DNA of 44,852 bases from JACQNR01 sp049515175 (GCA_049515175.1 JBEKUI010000005.1:1-44852); one strand, 5' to 3'; numbered from the stretch's first letter, positions 31,526 through 41,557 are shown. The notes: generated by a model from the sequence alone, not told the origin. Numbers and translations: made by a program.

Positions 31526-32551
31526 ATGCGACGCATCGTCATAGATGCCATGGGTTCGGATTCCGCACCCGGGCCGGAGCTGGACGGCGCGATCCTGGCG
31601 GTCCGGGAACGCCTGGCGGAAGTGGTCTTGGTGGGCCCGCAGGACGTGCTGCGAAGGGAATTGGCGCGGCGTGGGGCTCGCACCCTCGACTTTGAGATCG
31701 TGCAGGCCAGCCAAGTAGTGACCATGGAGGACGCCGCCGCCAAGGCGTTTCGGCACAAGAAGGATTCCACCATCCGCGTGGCCGCGCGGCTGGTACGCGA
31801 CGGCAAGGCTGACGGCCTGGTGAGTGCCGGCAATACAGGCGCGGTGATGGCTACGGCGAAGATCACCCTGGGCGTTCTGGAAGGGGTCGATCGCCCGGCG
31901 CTGGCGGCGGTGATGCCGAACCTGAAAGGCACCGCCACCATCGTGCTCGATGTGGGAGCGAACGTCGATTGTACCGCCGAGAATCTCGAGCAATTCGCGG
32001 TGATGGGGGAAATTTATTACCGGGCGATCTTCGGCGTTCCGCGGCCGCGCGTCGGGCTGCTCTCCAACGGGGAGGAAGCCCACAAGGGCAACGAACTGGT
32101 CCGGCAGACCCACCAGCGGCTGAAGCAACTGCCGCTCAATTTCATCGGCAACGTCGAGGGCCGCGACGTCATCAACGGCAAGGTCGACGTGATGGTTGCC
32201 GATGGGTTCACCGGCAACGTGGTACTCAAGGCCAGCGAAGGCGTGGCGATAGTGCTGGCGGGGATGCTGAAGGAAGCGCTGGCGAGCACGGTGACCGCCA
32301 AGCTGGGCTCGGTGCTGGCGCTGCGCGCGCTGCGACGTTTCAAGAAGCGCGTGGACTATTCCGAGTACGGCGGGGCGCCGTTACTGGGCGTGCGGGGTGT
32401 GTGCATCATCACCCATGGCGGCTCCAACGCCAACGGCATCAAGAACGCCATCCGCGTGGCGAGCGAATTTGTCGCTGCACAAGTGAACGGAAAGATTCAG
32501 CACGAACTGGCGGAAGCCTCGGCGCGAGGCGGTCAGCGGGCCGCCTCCTAA
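31526..32551 (+). CDS. plsX: Phosphate acyltransferase PlsX
   Basis: Peripheral-membrane enzyme converting acyl-ACP to acyl-phosphate for PlsY, the first step of phospholipid synthesis. 341 residues from ATG 31526. N-terminus RIVIDAMGSDSAPGPELDGA, then GLVSAGNTGAVMA, IVLDVGANVDC, GLLSNGEEAHKGNELVRQ and VADGFTGNVVLKASEG are family hallmarks. The spacer to rpmF carries word repeats (GGGCTGGGGGCTAGGG). Confidence 0.96.
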   Translation: MRRIVIDAMGSDSAPGPELDGAILAVRERLAEVVLVGPQDVLRRELARRGARTLDFEIVQASQVVTMEDAAAKAFRHKKDSTIRVAARLVRDGKADGLVSAGNTGAVMATAKITLGVLEGVDRPALAAVMPNLKGTATIVLDVGANVDCTAENLEQFAVMGEIYYRAIFGVPRPRVGLLSNGEEAHKGNELVRQTHQRLKQLPLNFIGNVEGRDVINGKVDVMVADGFTGNVVLKASEGVAIVLAGMLKEALASTVTAKLGSVLALRALRRFKKRVDYSEYGGAPLLGVRGVCIITHGGSNANGIKNAIRVASEFVAAQVNGKIQHELAEASARGGQRAAS

Positions 32552-32621
32552 GGCTTGGGCTGAAACTCGGATTTCGGCTTTCCAGTTTCTATTTTCCAGT
32601 TTCCAGAATCTAGGAGTGCGC

Positions 32622-33602
32622 ATGGTGTCTGTGGGGATATTGGGGACGGGGGCGGCGCTGCCGGAGAAGGTGCTGACCAACCACGACCTCGAGAAGATGG
32701 TCGAAACCTCCGACCAGTGGATCATCGATCGGACCGGCATCCGGGAGCGGCGGCAGGCCGCCCCTAACGAGACCACCTCCAGCCTCTCGGTGCAAGCGGC
32801 GCGCAAAGCGCTGGACATGGCCGGCCTCAAGCCCACCGACCTGGATCTGATCATCTGCTCGACCATCTCCCCGGACATGCCCTTACCCTCCACGGCCGCC
32901 TTCATTCAGCGCGACCTGGGGGCGCGCGCCTGTTGCTCTTTTGACCTGGCCGCCGCCTGCTCGGGTTTTCTGTTTGGCATGACCGTGGCCGACAACTTCA
33001 TCAAGACAGGGAAGGCGAAATACGCCCTGGTGGTGGGTGCGGAGCTGCTTTCCCGCTATGTCGATTATCAGGACCGCGCCACCTGCGTCATCTTCGGCGA
33101 CGGAGTCGCGGCGAGCGTCTTTGGTCCCGTCGAGCCTCCCTCCGGAATCCTCGCCGAAGATATGCACACCGACGGCGCGTTCGCCGACCATCTCTACATT
33201 CCAGCCGGCGGCACGGCGCGGCCGGCCACCTGCTTCACCGTGCAGGCGGGCGAGCACTACATCAAGATGCGCGGTAACGAGTTGTTTAAGGTGGCGGTGC
33301 GCAGCATGGAGGACGTCTCCCGGCGCGTACTGGACAAGGCCGGGGTGACGACCGAACAGATCTCGCTGTTTATCCCCCACCAAGCCAACCAGCGCATCAC
33401 GGACGCCGTCCGGGACCGCCTAGGACTGGACGCGGCCAGGGTATATTCCAACATCAGCCGCATCGGCAACACCTCATCGGCCTCCATCCCCATTTGCCTC
33501 GATGAATGCCTGCGCGCGAACCGCATCAAGAAGGGCGATCTGATCCTGATGTCGGCCTTCGGTGCCGGAGTCACGTGGGGAGCAACGCTGATGCGGTGGT
33601 GA
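32622..33602 (+). CDS. fabH: Beta-ketoacyl-ACP synthase III
   Basis: Starts fatty-acid elongation by condensing an acyl-CoA with malonyl-ACP. 326 residues; ATG 32622 has AGGAG five bases upstream. The catalytic triad is Cys113 (DLAAACSGFLFG), His in FIPHQANQRI and Asn in SRIGNTSSASIP; the N-terminal IIDRTGIRERR is typical. The spacer before it contains words TTTCCAGTTTC identical to those in the hisF insertion. Confidence 0.97.
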   Translation: MVSVGILGTGAALPEKVLTNHDLEKMVETSDQWIIDRTGIRERRQAAPNETTSSLSVQAARKALDMAGLKPTDLDLIICSTISPDMPLPSTAAFIQRDLGARACCSFDLAAACSGFLFGMTVADNFIKTGKAKYALVVGAELLSRYVDYQDRATCVIFGDGVAASVFGPVEPPSGILAEDMHTDGAFADHLYIPAGGTARPATCFTVQAGEHYIKMRGNELFKVAVRSMEDVSRRVLDKAGVTTEQISLFIPHQANQRITDAVRDRLGLDAARVYSNISRIGNTSSASIPICLDECLRANRIKKGDLILMSAFGAGVTWGATLMRW

Positions 33603-33610
33603 AAATATTG

Positions 33611-33716
33611 AGTGATTGGGTGATTTAGCGATTGAGTGAATGAGGTGGAGCACACGTTTTTGGGTTTCAATTTTACACAATCGCAAAATCGCTACATCAC
33701 TTAATCGCTAAATCCT
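33611..33716. repeat. Stuttering palindrome between fabH and fabD
   Basis: Arms GATTTAGCGATTGAGTGA (33622-33639) and TCACTTAATCGCTAAATC (33697-33714) pair in 17 of 18 positions. Each arm has near-copies of its words beside it (GTGATTGGGTGATT; ACAATCGCAAAATCGCTA). It fills most of the fabH-fabD spacer and is far richer in A+T than the genes. Confidence 0.85.
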
Positions 33717-33727
33717 GAAGAGGGTTA

Positions 33728-34672
33728 TTGACGAAAGTCGCGTTTTTGTTTCCAGGTCAGGGTTCGCAGTATCCCGGCATGGGCCGGGAGCTGGCGGAGG
33801 CGTTTCCTGTCGCGCGGCGTGTCTTCGACGAGGCCGACGCGGCGCTCGGCTTCGCGCTGTCCAAGCTCTGTTTTGAAGGACCGGCGGAGGAGTTGCAGTT
33901 AACGGCCAATACTCAGCCGGCCATTCTGACGGTTTCGGCCGCCGCCGCCGCCGTGCTGCACGAGCACGGCCTGGGACCGGATTACGTTGCCGGTCACAGC
34001 CTGGGCGAGTACTCCGCTCTCGTTGCGGCGCGTGCCCTCCGCCTGACGGACGCCGTGCGCATCGTCCGCCAGCGCGGGACGTACATGCAGGAAGCCGTTC
34101 CGGTCGGCCAGGGAGCCATGGCGGCGTTACTGGGAATGGACGCTGCAGCCGTGGAGAGTGTCTGCGGCGAAGCTGCCCAGGGCGAAGTCGTTTCGCCGGC
34201 GAACTACAATTCGCCGGGGCAGGTCGTCATTGCGGGCGCGGCAGCGGCGGTGGCACGGGCCGTGGAGCTGGCCAAGGCGCGCGGCGCCAAGCGCGCCGTC
34301 ATGCTCAACGTCAGCGCGCCGTTCCATTGTGCGCTCATGCAGCCGGCGCAGGACCGGCTGGCCGTGGACCTCGAGGCCACGGATTTCGCCGACCTGCGAG
34401 TACCACTCGTGAACAATGCGGACGCGAAGGTGATCCGTACCGCGGCCGAAGCCCGCGAAGGACTCAAGCGGCAGGTGACCGCCCCTGTCCGGTGGGAACA
34501 GTCGATGCGGGCGCTACTTTCTGAAAGCGTGACCCTTTTCGTAGAAGTGGGGCCGGGCAAAGTGCTCTCCGGTTTGATGCGCCAAGTGGACCAGCAAGCC
34601 GACTGCCTGCGCGTAGAGGATCGCGTCACGCTGAATGAGGTCGTTTCTCGCTTGAGTCCGGCCAAAGTTTGA
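33728..34672 (+). CDS. fabD: Malonyl-CoA:ACP transacylase
   Basis: Loads malonyl groups onto ACP. 314 residues; the start is TTG 33728 (MTKVAFLFPGQGSQYPGMG) with AGAGGG just upstream. Catalytic Ser in AGHSLGEYSALVAA, Arg in IVRQRGTYMQEAV, His in SAPFHCALM, Gln in FPGQGSQ. In the fab operon between fabH and fabG. Confidence 0.97.
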   Translation: MTKVAFLFPGQGSQYPGMGRELAEAFPVARRVFDEADAALGFALSKLCFEGPAEELQLTANTQPAILTVSAAAAAVLHEHGLGPDYVAGHSLGEYSALVAARALRLTDAVRIVRQRGTYMQEAVPVGQGAMAALLGMDAAAVESVCGEAAQGEVVSPANYNSPGQVVIAGAAAAVARAVELAKARGAKRAVMLNVSAPFHCALMQPAQDRLAVDLEATDFADLRVPLVNNADAKVIRTAAEAREGLKRQVTAPVRWEQSMRALLSESVTLFVEVGPGKVLSGLMRQVDQQADCLRVEDRVTLNEVVSRLSPAKV

Positions 34673-34738
34673 GGAGTCCGTAACGCCGGCCTACAGAGCG
34701 GACCGACGCAGTGGGTACGCCGCAGCAGAGGAGCCATT

Positions 34739-35482
34739 ATGAACCTTCAAGGACGCGTGGCATTGGTGACGGGCGCCGCGCAGGGCATCGGGCGCGCCAT
34801 CGCCCTCGCTCTGGCAGAAGTAGGCGCGGACATCGCCGGAGGCGACGTCAACCTGGAACGCATGGAGGTCACGGCCAAGGAGATCGAGGCGCTGGGGCGC
34901 AAGGCGCTGGTGTTGAAGCTCGACGTCTCCGACCCCAACTCGGTGAAGGAAGCCGTGGGGAAAGTTTACGAAGCGTGGCAAAAGATTGATATCTTGGTGA
35001 ACAACGCCGGAATCACCAAAGACGGACTTGCCATGCGCATGAAGCGTGAAGACTGGGACCGCGTGCTGAGCATCAACCTGGATGGGACTTTCCATTGCAT
35101 CCAGGCGGTTCTGCCCGCAATGGTCAAGCAGCGCTCGGGACGGATTATCAGCATCGCCTCCGTAGTGGCCCAGGCAGGCAACGTCGGCCAGGCCAATTAC
35201 ATTGCGTCGAAGGCCGGAATCATCGGCCTCACCAAGGCGGTCGCCGCGGAGGTGGGCAGCCGGGGGATCACCGTGAACGCCGTGGCGCCGGGATTTATCG
35301 CCACGGCCATGACGGAAAACCTGCCCGCACCGGTCAAGGAAAAAATGCTGAGCCTGATTCCGCTTGGGCGCATGGGGAGCGATGTCGATATCGCCCGCGG
35401 CGTGCGCTTCCTGGCCTCCGACGAGGCGAGTTACATCACCGGGCACGTGCTGAATATCAACGGTGGAATGTTCATGCAGTGA
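34739..35482 (+). CDS. fabG: 3-oxoacyl-ACP reductase
   Basis: NADPH-dependent short-chain reductase of the elongation cycle. 247 residues; ATG 34739 with GAGGAG upstream. Cofactor loop TGAAQGIGRAIA, NNAG in ILVNNAGITKDGL, catalytic Ser (IISIASVVAQAGN), Tyr-x3-Lys as NYIASKAGIIGL, and FIATAMTENLP. The C-terminus VLNINGGMFMQ is typical of FabG. Confidence 0.97.
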   Translation: MNLQGRVALVTGAAQGIGRAIALALAEVGADIAGGDVNLERMEVTAKEIEALGRKALVLKLDVSDPNSVKEAVGKVYEAWQKIDILVNNAGITKDGLAMRMKREDWDRVLSINLDGTFHCIQAVLPAMVKQRSGRIISIASVVAQAGNVGQANYIASKAGIIGLTKAVAAEVGSRGITVNAVAPGFIATAMTENLPAPVKEKMLSLIPLGRMGSDVDIARGVRFLASDEASYITGHVLNINGGMFMQ

Positions 35483-35488
35483 AAGGGC

Positions 35489-35563
35489 GTGACGAGTGCA
35501 AAGTGGCGAGCAGGGCATAAGATGTGATGTTACTTTTTGGGCTCGTGACTCGTCACTTGTCAC
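35489..35563. repeat. Imperfect stuttering palindrome between fabG and acpP
   Basis: Arms 35489-35510 and 35542-35563 (22 bases each) pair in about 16 positions; the right arm repeats CTCGTGACTCGTCACTTGTC. It lies just upstream of the acpP promoter. Confidence 0.6.
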
Positions 35564-35571
35564 TGTAGTTG

Positions 35572-35600
35572 TTGCAAGTTGGCCGGGGCGCAGATAGAAT
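35572..35600 (+). promoter_or_regulatory. Promoter before acpP
   Basis: TTGCAA (35572-35577), 17-base spacer, TAGAAT (35595-35600). A second promoter here would allow the much higher ACP expression usually needed relative to the other fab genes. Confidence 0.7.
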
Positions 35601-35633
35601 GGCCGCCCCACCAAATCCGAGGAGGAGAGACGG

Positions 35634-35882
35634 ATGGCTTCACTTGATGAAAAGGTCAAGCAGATTATTGTCGAGCAGCTCGGCGTGGACGAAGCGGAGG
35701 TAACCGCCACCGCGCATTTTATCGACGATCTGGGCGCGGACTCGCTCGACATCGTCGAGCTCGTGATGGCCTTTGAAGAGGCTTTCGAGATCGAGATTCC
35801 GGACGAGGACGCCGAGAAGATCGCCACGGTGAAGGACGCCACCGAATACATCCAGGCCCACGTCAAATCTTCAAAGAACTGA
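35634..35882 (+). CDS. acpP: Acyl carrier protein
   Basis: An 82-residue acidic carrier. The phosphopantetheine attachment Ser37 lies in DDLGADSLDIVELVM, and helices II-III (FEEAFEIEIPDEDAEKIATV) are standard. ATG 35634 is preceded by GAGGAGGAGAGA, a strong ribosome site. Confidence 0.98.
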   Translation: MASLDEKVKQIIVEQLGVDEAEVTATAHFIDDLGADSLDIVELVMAFEEAFEIEIPDEDAEKIATVKDATEYIQAHVKSSKN

Positions 35883-35918
35883 GCCGCCCCCCGAGCGTCT
35901 CCACAGGAGGGATATCGC

Positions 35919-37160
<1,242 letters not shown>

Positions 37161-37246
37161 TGCTGTGCGGCCAAACCCGGCGGCACATCAGACCGGAGCA
37201 CAATGCAAGCGGATTGCTGGCGCTTGATTGCCGGCAGCCTCTTCTC

Positions 37247-38026
37247 ATGAAAATCATTGTCTGCCTCAAACAAGTTCCCTCCCGCGATGCGGTGCTGCGC
37301 TTGAACGCTGCGGGGACCTGGATTCAAGAATCCGACCTCAGTTTCGGCGTCAATGAGCCGGACATTTATGCGTTGGAAGAAGCGCTGCGGCTGAAGGAAA
37401 AACACGGCGGGGAGGTGGTGGTCTGCTCCCTGGGGCCGGCGCGCGCGCAGCAGGCCATCAAGGAGGCGCTCGCTAAGGGCGCCGACCGCGCGCTGCATCT
37501 TGACGATCTGGCCTTCGAAGGCCTCGACCCGCGCGGCACGGCGCGGGCGCTGGCGGCCGCCATTCGCAGCGAGGCACCCGACCTGGTGCTGACCGGCCTG
37601 CAATCGGACGACAACGGCTTCGCGCAGACCGGCGTCATCCTCGCCGAGCTTCTCGGCCTGCCCCACTCCACGATCATCATGGAGATTCAGGCGGAAGGAA
37701 CGCGGCTCAAGGTCAAGCGCGAGCTGGAAGCGGGCTGGTTCCAGTGGATCGAAATGCCGATGCCGGCACTGCTCGCGATACAGTCGGGCATCAACAAGCC
37801 GCGTTACGCGTCGCTGAAGGGCATCATGGCAGCGAAGAATAAACCTCTCAAGAAGTTGACCGCCGCCGACCTGGGTCTCACCGCGGAGGACCTGGCGCCG
37901 CGGCAGAAGATCGTCAAAGTGTACGTCCCGCCCAAGAAAGGACAGACGGAGTTCTTACAGGGCAACCCCAAGGAGATCGCCGCTCTACTGGTCGACAAGC
38001 TGAAAAATGAGGCGCGAGTGCTTTAG
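37247..38026 (+). CDS. etfB: Electron transfer flavoprotein subunit beta
   Basis: Binds AMP and, with EtfA, carries electrons from acyl-CoA and other dehydrogenases to the quinone pool. 259 residues from ATG 37247 (MKIIVCLKQVPSRDAVLRL); a longer frame to 37160 is rejected. Typical segments: FGVNEPDIYALEEALRLKE, GADRALHLDD, LVLTGLQSDDNGFAQTG (AMP site), LPALLAIQSGINKPRYASLKGIM-like region. Followed by a small gene and then etfA. Confidence 0.93.
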   Translation: MKIIVCLKQVPSRDAVLRLNAAGTWIQESDLSFGVNEPDIYALEEALRLKEKHGGEVVVCSLGPARAQQAIKEALAKGADRALHLDDLAFEGLDPRGTARALAAAIRSEAPDLVLTGLQSDDNGFAQTGVILAELLGLPHSTIIMEIQAEGTRLKVKRELEAGWFQWIEMPMPALLAIQSGINKPRYASLKGIMAAKNKPLKKLTAADLGLTAEDLAPRQKIVKVYVPPKKGQTEFLQGNPKEIAALLVDKLKNEARVL

Positions 38027-38043
38027 CCTCGCGAGGAGGAATC

Positions 38044-38472
38044 ATGTTCGCCCACATCTGGAGAATGCGAGCCAAGAAGAAGAAGGCTGGAGACTACGAG
38101 AAGTTCGGCCGTCAGGTCACTCTGCCGGCGCTTAAGAAGATTGATGGCTGCATCGACGCCTATTTCATGCGCGTGTTTGAGGCGCGCAAGCCCGAGTACC
38201 TGTGGGTGGTCCTCTGGCGCAACAACGAAGCGCTGGAATCCGCCCGCGACAATCCCGCCTGGAAAGAGCAGATCAAGAGGTTTGAGGCGGGGAATTTTTA
38301 CAAGACGATCCCGCTCGAGCTGGTCTGCGAGTCGCTGGGAAGCTTTCCCGCCACTGGCGCGGGCAAATCCCGGAAAGCCACTAGGGTCGAGAAAAAAGAG
38401 AAGCCTGCGGAAGCCGAGGAGACTTCAGCCGCGCCCCAGGCGATGCCAGGCCCGACGCCGGAAGGGGAGTGA
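38044..38472 (+). CDS. Small protein with an antibiotic-monooxygenase-like (ABM) fold, between etfB and etfA
   Basis: A 142-residue protein, ATG 38044 after GAGGAGGA, 17 bases behind etfB. Residues 1-95 have the ferredoxin-like alternation of dimeric alpha-beta barrel proteins (FAHIWRMRAKKKKAGDYEKF, GCIDAYFMRV, EYLWVVLWRNNEALESARDN). The last about 40 residues are a Lys/Glu/Ala/Pro-rich tail without predicted fold. The family call is by shape; the position inside the etf cluster suggests an accessory role in electron transfer or dehydrogenase function. Confidence 0.7.
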   Translation: MFAHIWRMRAKKKKAGDYEKFGRQVTLPALKKIDGCIDAYFMRVFEARKPEYLWVVLWRNNEALESARDNPAWKEQIKRFEAGNFYKTIPLELVCESLGSFPATGAGKSRKATRVEKKEKPAEAEETSAAPQAMPGPTPEGE

Positions 38473-38477
38473 ACCAA

Positions 38478-38571
38478 GTACGAAGGACGAATGACAAAGT
38501 ACAAGGGTTGAAAGTCTCTGGCTTCGCACTTTGTACTTCGTCATTCGTAATACGTAATTCGTCCTTCGTAC
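38478..38571. repeat. Stuttering palindrome before etfA
   Basis: Perfect 15-base arms GTACGAAGGACGAAT (38478-38492) and ATTCGTCCTTCGTAC (38557-38571), with inner word pairs GACAAAGTACAA and TTGTACTTCGTC and stuttered CGTAATACGTAATTCGT. It occupies the spacer between the ABM-like gene and etfA. Confidence 0.88.
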
Positions 38572-38583
38572 GTCCTATTCGTC

Positions 38584-39576
38584 ATGCCAAACGAGATTCT
38601 TGTTTTCGCCGAACATCAAGGCGGGAAGCTGACCCGACCCACCTGGGAGGCGCTTGCTGCCGGGCAGCACCTGGGAGAGGATACGCAAGCCCACGTGGCC
38701 GTGGTGGTCACCGGGTCAAATGTGTCCTCTCTCGCCGCTGAGCTCGCCGAGGTGGCGCTCCAGGAAGTCGTGAGCGTCGATTCGCCGCTCCTTGCCAACT
38801 ACACGGCGGACGGTTATGCGGCGGCATTGCGCGAAGTTATCGCGCAGCGCCAGCCGCGTTTCGTCGTGTTCAGTCACACATATCAGGTCCGCGATTTCAC
38901 CCCCAAGCTCGCCGCCGCACTCGACAAAGGCTTTGTGAGCGATTGCCTCGGCTACCGGAAAGAGGGCGAGCGCTTGATCTTCGTTCGGCAGGTCTTCCAG
39001 GGGAAGTATTGCGCCGACATGGAGTTCGCCGGTGAGCCGCCCTTCCTGGTCTCTTTCCAGGCGGCGGCGTTTCGCGAGGATTCTGTGCGGCGGGGCGCTT
39101 CGCCCGCAAAAGTCGCCGCTGCCGCTGTCACTCTCCCTGCCGAAGCGATACGCACCAAGCCCGCGGAGCGCTTCCGCGAGGCGAAGCAAGCCGTCGATTT
39201 GACCCAGGCGGAAGTGATCGTCGCCGTGGGCCGCGGTATCAAGGCGCCCGAGAACCTGGAACTCGTCAACAAACTCGCCGAATCCCTCGGCGCGGAAATT
39301 GGCGCCTCGCGCCCCATCTGCGACAGCGGATGGCTCCCCATGGACCGCCAGATCGGCAGTTCCGGCCAAACCGTGGCGCCCAAGCTTTATGTCGGCCTCG
39401 GTGTTTCGGGAGCTATCCAGCATCAAGTGGGAATGAAGGGCTCTCGCATCGTCGTCGCCATCAACAAAGATAAGGAGGCGCCCATCTTTGAAGTGGCCAC
39501 CTACGGCATCGTCGGCGATCTCTTCGAAGTCGTCCCGCCGCTGATTGAGGAAATCAAGAAATTAAAGGCCTCGTAG
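38584..39576 (+). CDS. etfA: Electron transfer flavoprotein subunit alpha
   Basis: FAD-binding partner of EtfB. 330 residues. The C-terminal FAD domain is clear: SRPICDSGWLPMDRQIGSSG, VAPKLYVGLGVSGAIQHQVG, VVAINKDKEAPIFEVATYGIVGD. The N-terminal half starts EILVFAEHQGGKL. ATG 38584 follows the palindrome directly, with no clear Shine-Dalgarno. Confidence 0.95.
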   Translation: MPNEILVFAEHQGGKLTRPTWEALAAGQHLGEDTQAHVAVVVTGSNVSSLAAELAEVALQEVVSVDSPLLANYTADGYAAALREVIAQRQPRFVVFSHTYQVRDFTPKLAAALDKGFVSDCLGYRKEGERLIFVRQVFQGKYCADMEFAGEPPFLVSFQAAAFREDSVRRGASPAKVAAAAVTLPAEAIRTKPAERFREAKQAVDLTQAEVIVAVGRGIKAPENLELVNKLAESLGAEIGASRPICDSGWLPMDRQIGSSGQTVAPKLYVGLGVSGAIQHQVGMKGSRIVVAINKDKEAPIFEVATYGIVGDLFEVVPPLIEEIKKLKAS

Positions 39577-39585
39577 GCGTGGAAG

Positions 39586-39617
39586 CAGTTGGCAGTTGGC
39601 AGTTGGCAGTTGGCAGT
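39586..39617. repeat. Four-copy tandem repeat of CAGTTGG
   Basis: Four exact copies of the 7-base unit CAGTTGG (39586-39613) and a partial fifth. No complementary arm follows, so this is a tandem, not palindromic, member of the word-repeat spacers. Confidence 0.9.
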
Positions 39618-39681
39618 CAGAGTTAACAATTCACGAATCACGATTCCCCACTTACCGCTCCGGCTCTGTCACTTCTCCTGA

Positions 39682-40194
39682 TTACTTCTTCATGGGTACG
39701 GGCGTCTGCTCCTTCGGCACCCACTCGAAGTCCTTCCAGACCGGCTCCAGAATCTTGCAGTTCACGCAATCAAAGCGGTGCGCCCACTCCGTGTGCCCGG
39801 TCATGCGATTGGCTTCCGGGGAATCGAACTCGATCTTGGTCGTCAGGCGGCACCAGTTGCTGAGGCGTTTGCCATTCTCGGTCGTGTCGCAGGGGAGATA
39901 GTTCCGCGCCGTGCCCACCCACTTCTCGCCCACCCGCTGACACTCGATGCGGATCGAGGGCCGTTGAGTCCCTACGTTCGGCGCGTTGACCCATTCCGCG
40001 TGCAGCCGCTGACTTTCCGTCCACACGCGATACTCCTTGCCCGTGGTTTGTGATTTCCAGATGCGCGCCGCGGCCGGGGGAGAAGGAAACTCGGGCGGTT
40101 TGGGGGGCGGCTCGGGCTGCTGGGCAGCGAGAGGCACCAGACACACCATGCAAATCAGCAGTGCGCTTGTCCGTATCAGAATTTGGAGCTTCAA
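39682..40194 (-). CDS. Secreted protein of unknown function
   Basis: A 170-residue protein, start TTG 40194 with GGAGGA five bases upstream. Signal peptide LKLQILIRTSALLICMVCLVPLAA, then a Pro-rich spacer (PEPPPKPPEFPSPP). The mature part contains several Cys (IRIECQRVG, YLPCDTTE, NWCRLTTKIE, FDCVNCKI), perhaps disulfide- or metal-forming; CVNC could bind heme only if H followed, which it does not. No family recognised. Divergent from trpS. Confidence 0.7.
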   Translation of the reverse strand: MKLQILIRTSALLICMVCLVPLAAQQPEPPPKPPEFPSPPAAARIWKSQTTGKEYRVWTESQRLHAEWVNAPNVGTQRPSIRIECQRVGEKWVGTARNYLPCDTTENGKRLSNWCRLTTKIEFDSPEANRMTGHTEWAHRFDCVNCKILEPVWKDFEWVPKEQTPVPMKK

Positions 40195-40453
40195 GTCATC
40201 CTCCCCCGGGAGCAACAACCCTCCTCCCCGTTTCCAGCTTGTATCCCCTCCGCCGGGCTTGTCAACCACCGCTGCAGGAAATCGCGACGGGCCGTGGGCC
40301 CCGCGCCAGGCTCAAGTGAAATGTCGGTTCTTTCGGTTTGTCTCGCCTCTATGTTACGATGAACTTCCGGAGCCGAATGCACGAGCACAAGGCGGGAGAG
40401 TGCACTGATCTCGCACCTCTGGAATCCTCAGGCGGATTTCTCCGAACCATCCC

Positions 40454-41455
40454 ATGACGGAATCGAAGAACAAGCGACCGCGCATCCTGAGCGGCATGCG
40501 GCCCACCGGCAAACTGCACCTCGGCAATCTCGTCGGGGCGCTCCAGAATTGGGTCAAACTCCAGGACGAATACGAGAGCTTCCACTTCGTCGCCGACTGG
40601 CACATGCTGACCACGGATTATGCTGATCCCTCCGGCGTCCGCGAGAACACCTGGGAGATCGTCGCCGATTGGCTCGCCGCCGGCCTCGATCCCAAGAAGG
40701 CGACCTTCTTCGTTCAATCGCGCCTGCCGGAGCATGCGGAACTGCATCTGCTGTTTTCCATGGTCACGCCTCTCGGGTGGCTGGAGCGCGTGCCCACTTA
40801 CAAAGAACAGCTCGAGAACATCACGGACCGCGACATTCATACGTACGGCTTCCTGGGTTACCCCCTGCTCCAGGCCGCGGACATCCTGATGTACAAAGCT
40901 GACGCTGTGCCCGTGGGTGAGGACCAGGTGCCGCATGTAGAACTGACGCGCGAGGTGGCGCGGCGGTTCAATCAATTCTACGGCCCGGTGTTCCCCGAAC
41001 CCGAGGCATTGCTCACACCCTCGCCACGACTGCCCGGGACCGACGGCCGGAAGATGTCGAAAAGTTACAACAACGCCATTTTCCTGACCGACCCGGCGGA
41101 ATTGGTCTCCAAGAAGCTGGCGACGATGGTCACGGACCCCGCCCGCAAGCGGCGGACTGACCCCGGCAATCCCGACATTTGCCCGGTCTTCGATCTTCAC
41201 AAAATCTTCGCGGAGAATGAGACCATCAACCGAGTCAACCGCGAATGCCGCACGGCGGAGATCGGCTGCCTCGATTGCAAGAAGCTTCTGGCGGGACACA
41301 TCAATAACGTTCTGGCGCCGATGCAGGGGCGCCGCCAGCCCTACGAGAAGAACCCGCAACTGGTGTGGGATGTTCTGGACGAAGGCACCGATCGAGCCCG
41401 TAAGGTCGCGCAGGCCACCATGGCTGAGGTGCGGGCGGCGGTGAAGTTGACTTGA
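40454..41455 (+). CDS. trpS: Tryptophan--tRNA ligase
   Basis: Class I aminoacyl-tRNA synthetase of 333 residues. HIGH-equivalent motif SGMRPTGKLHLGNLVGAL, Trp-pocket region YPLLQAADILMYKADAVPVGEDQ, and KMSKS in GRKMSKSYNNAIFL. ATG 40454. No Trp-responsive leader was seen in the 259 bases upstream. Confidence 0.97.
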   Translation: MTESKNKRPRILSGMRPTGKLHLGNLVGALQNWVKLQDEYESFHFVADWHMLTTDYADPSGVRENTWEIVADWLAAGLDPKKATFFVQSRLPEHAELHLLFSMVTPLGWLERVPTYKEQLENITDRDIHTYGFLGYPLLQAADILMYKADAVPVGEDQVPHVELTREVARRFNQFYGPVFPEPEALLTPSPRLPGTDGRKMSKSYNNAIFLTDPAELVSKKLATMVTDPARKRRTDPGNPDICPVFDLHKIFAENETINRVNRECRTAEIGCLDCKKLLAGHINNVLAPMQGRRQPYEKNPQLVWDVLDEGTDRARKVAQATMAEVRAAVKLT

Positions 41456-41486
41456 AAGCAGGTTCCAGGATTCAGGCGTCAGATAG

Positions 41487-41533
41487 ATTCCCGCTTTCGC
41501 GGGAATAACCGTCATCCCCGCGCAGGCGGGGAT
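41487..41533. repeat. Dispersed double hairpin (IPAKAGI type)
   Basis: Two adjacent perfect hairpins: ATTCCCGC/GCGGGAAT (41487-41494 with 41499-41506) and ATCCCCGC/GCGGGGAT (41514-41521 with 41526-41533). The minus strand reads as the familiar spurious peptide IPACAGMT-VIPAKAGI. Sits between trpS and scpA. Confidence 0.85.
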
Positions 41534-41557
41534 CTCCTGACACCCGACACATTCCAG

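Noticed and set aside
39586..39617. CRISPR-like repeats
   Set aside because: The unit is 7 bases and directly tandem, without spacers, and no cas gene is in the window.
40195..40453. Trp-responsive leader or T-box before trpS
   Set aside because: No tryptophan-codon run, T-box sequence or terminator was seen; only a weak promoter-like stretch near 40355-40360.
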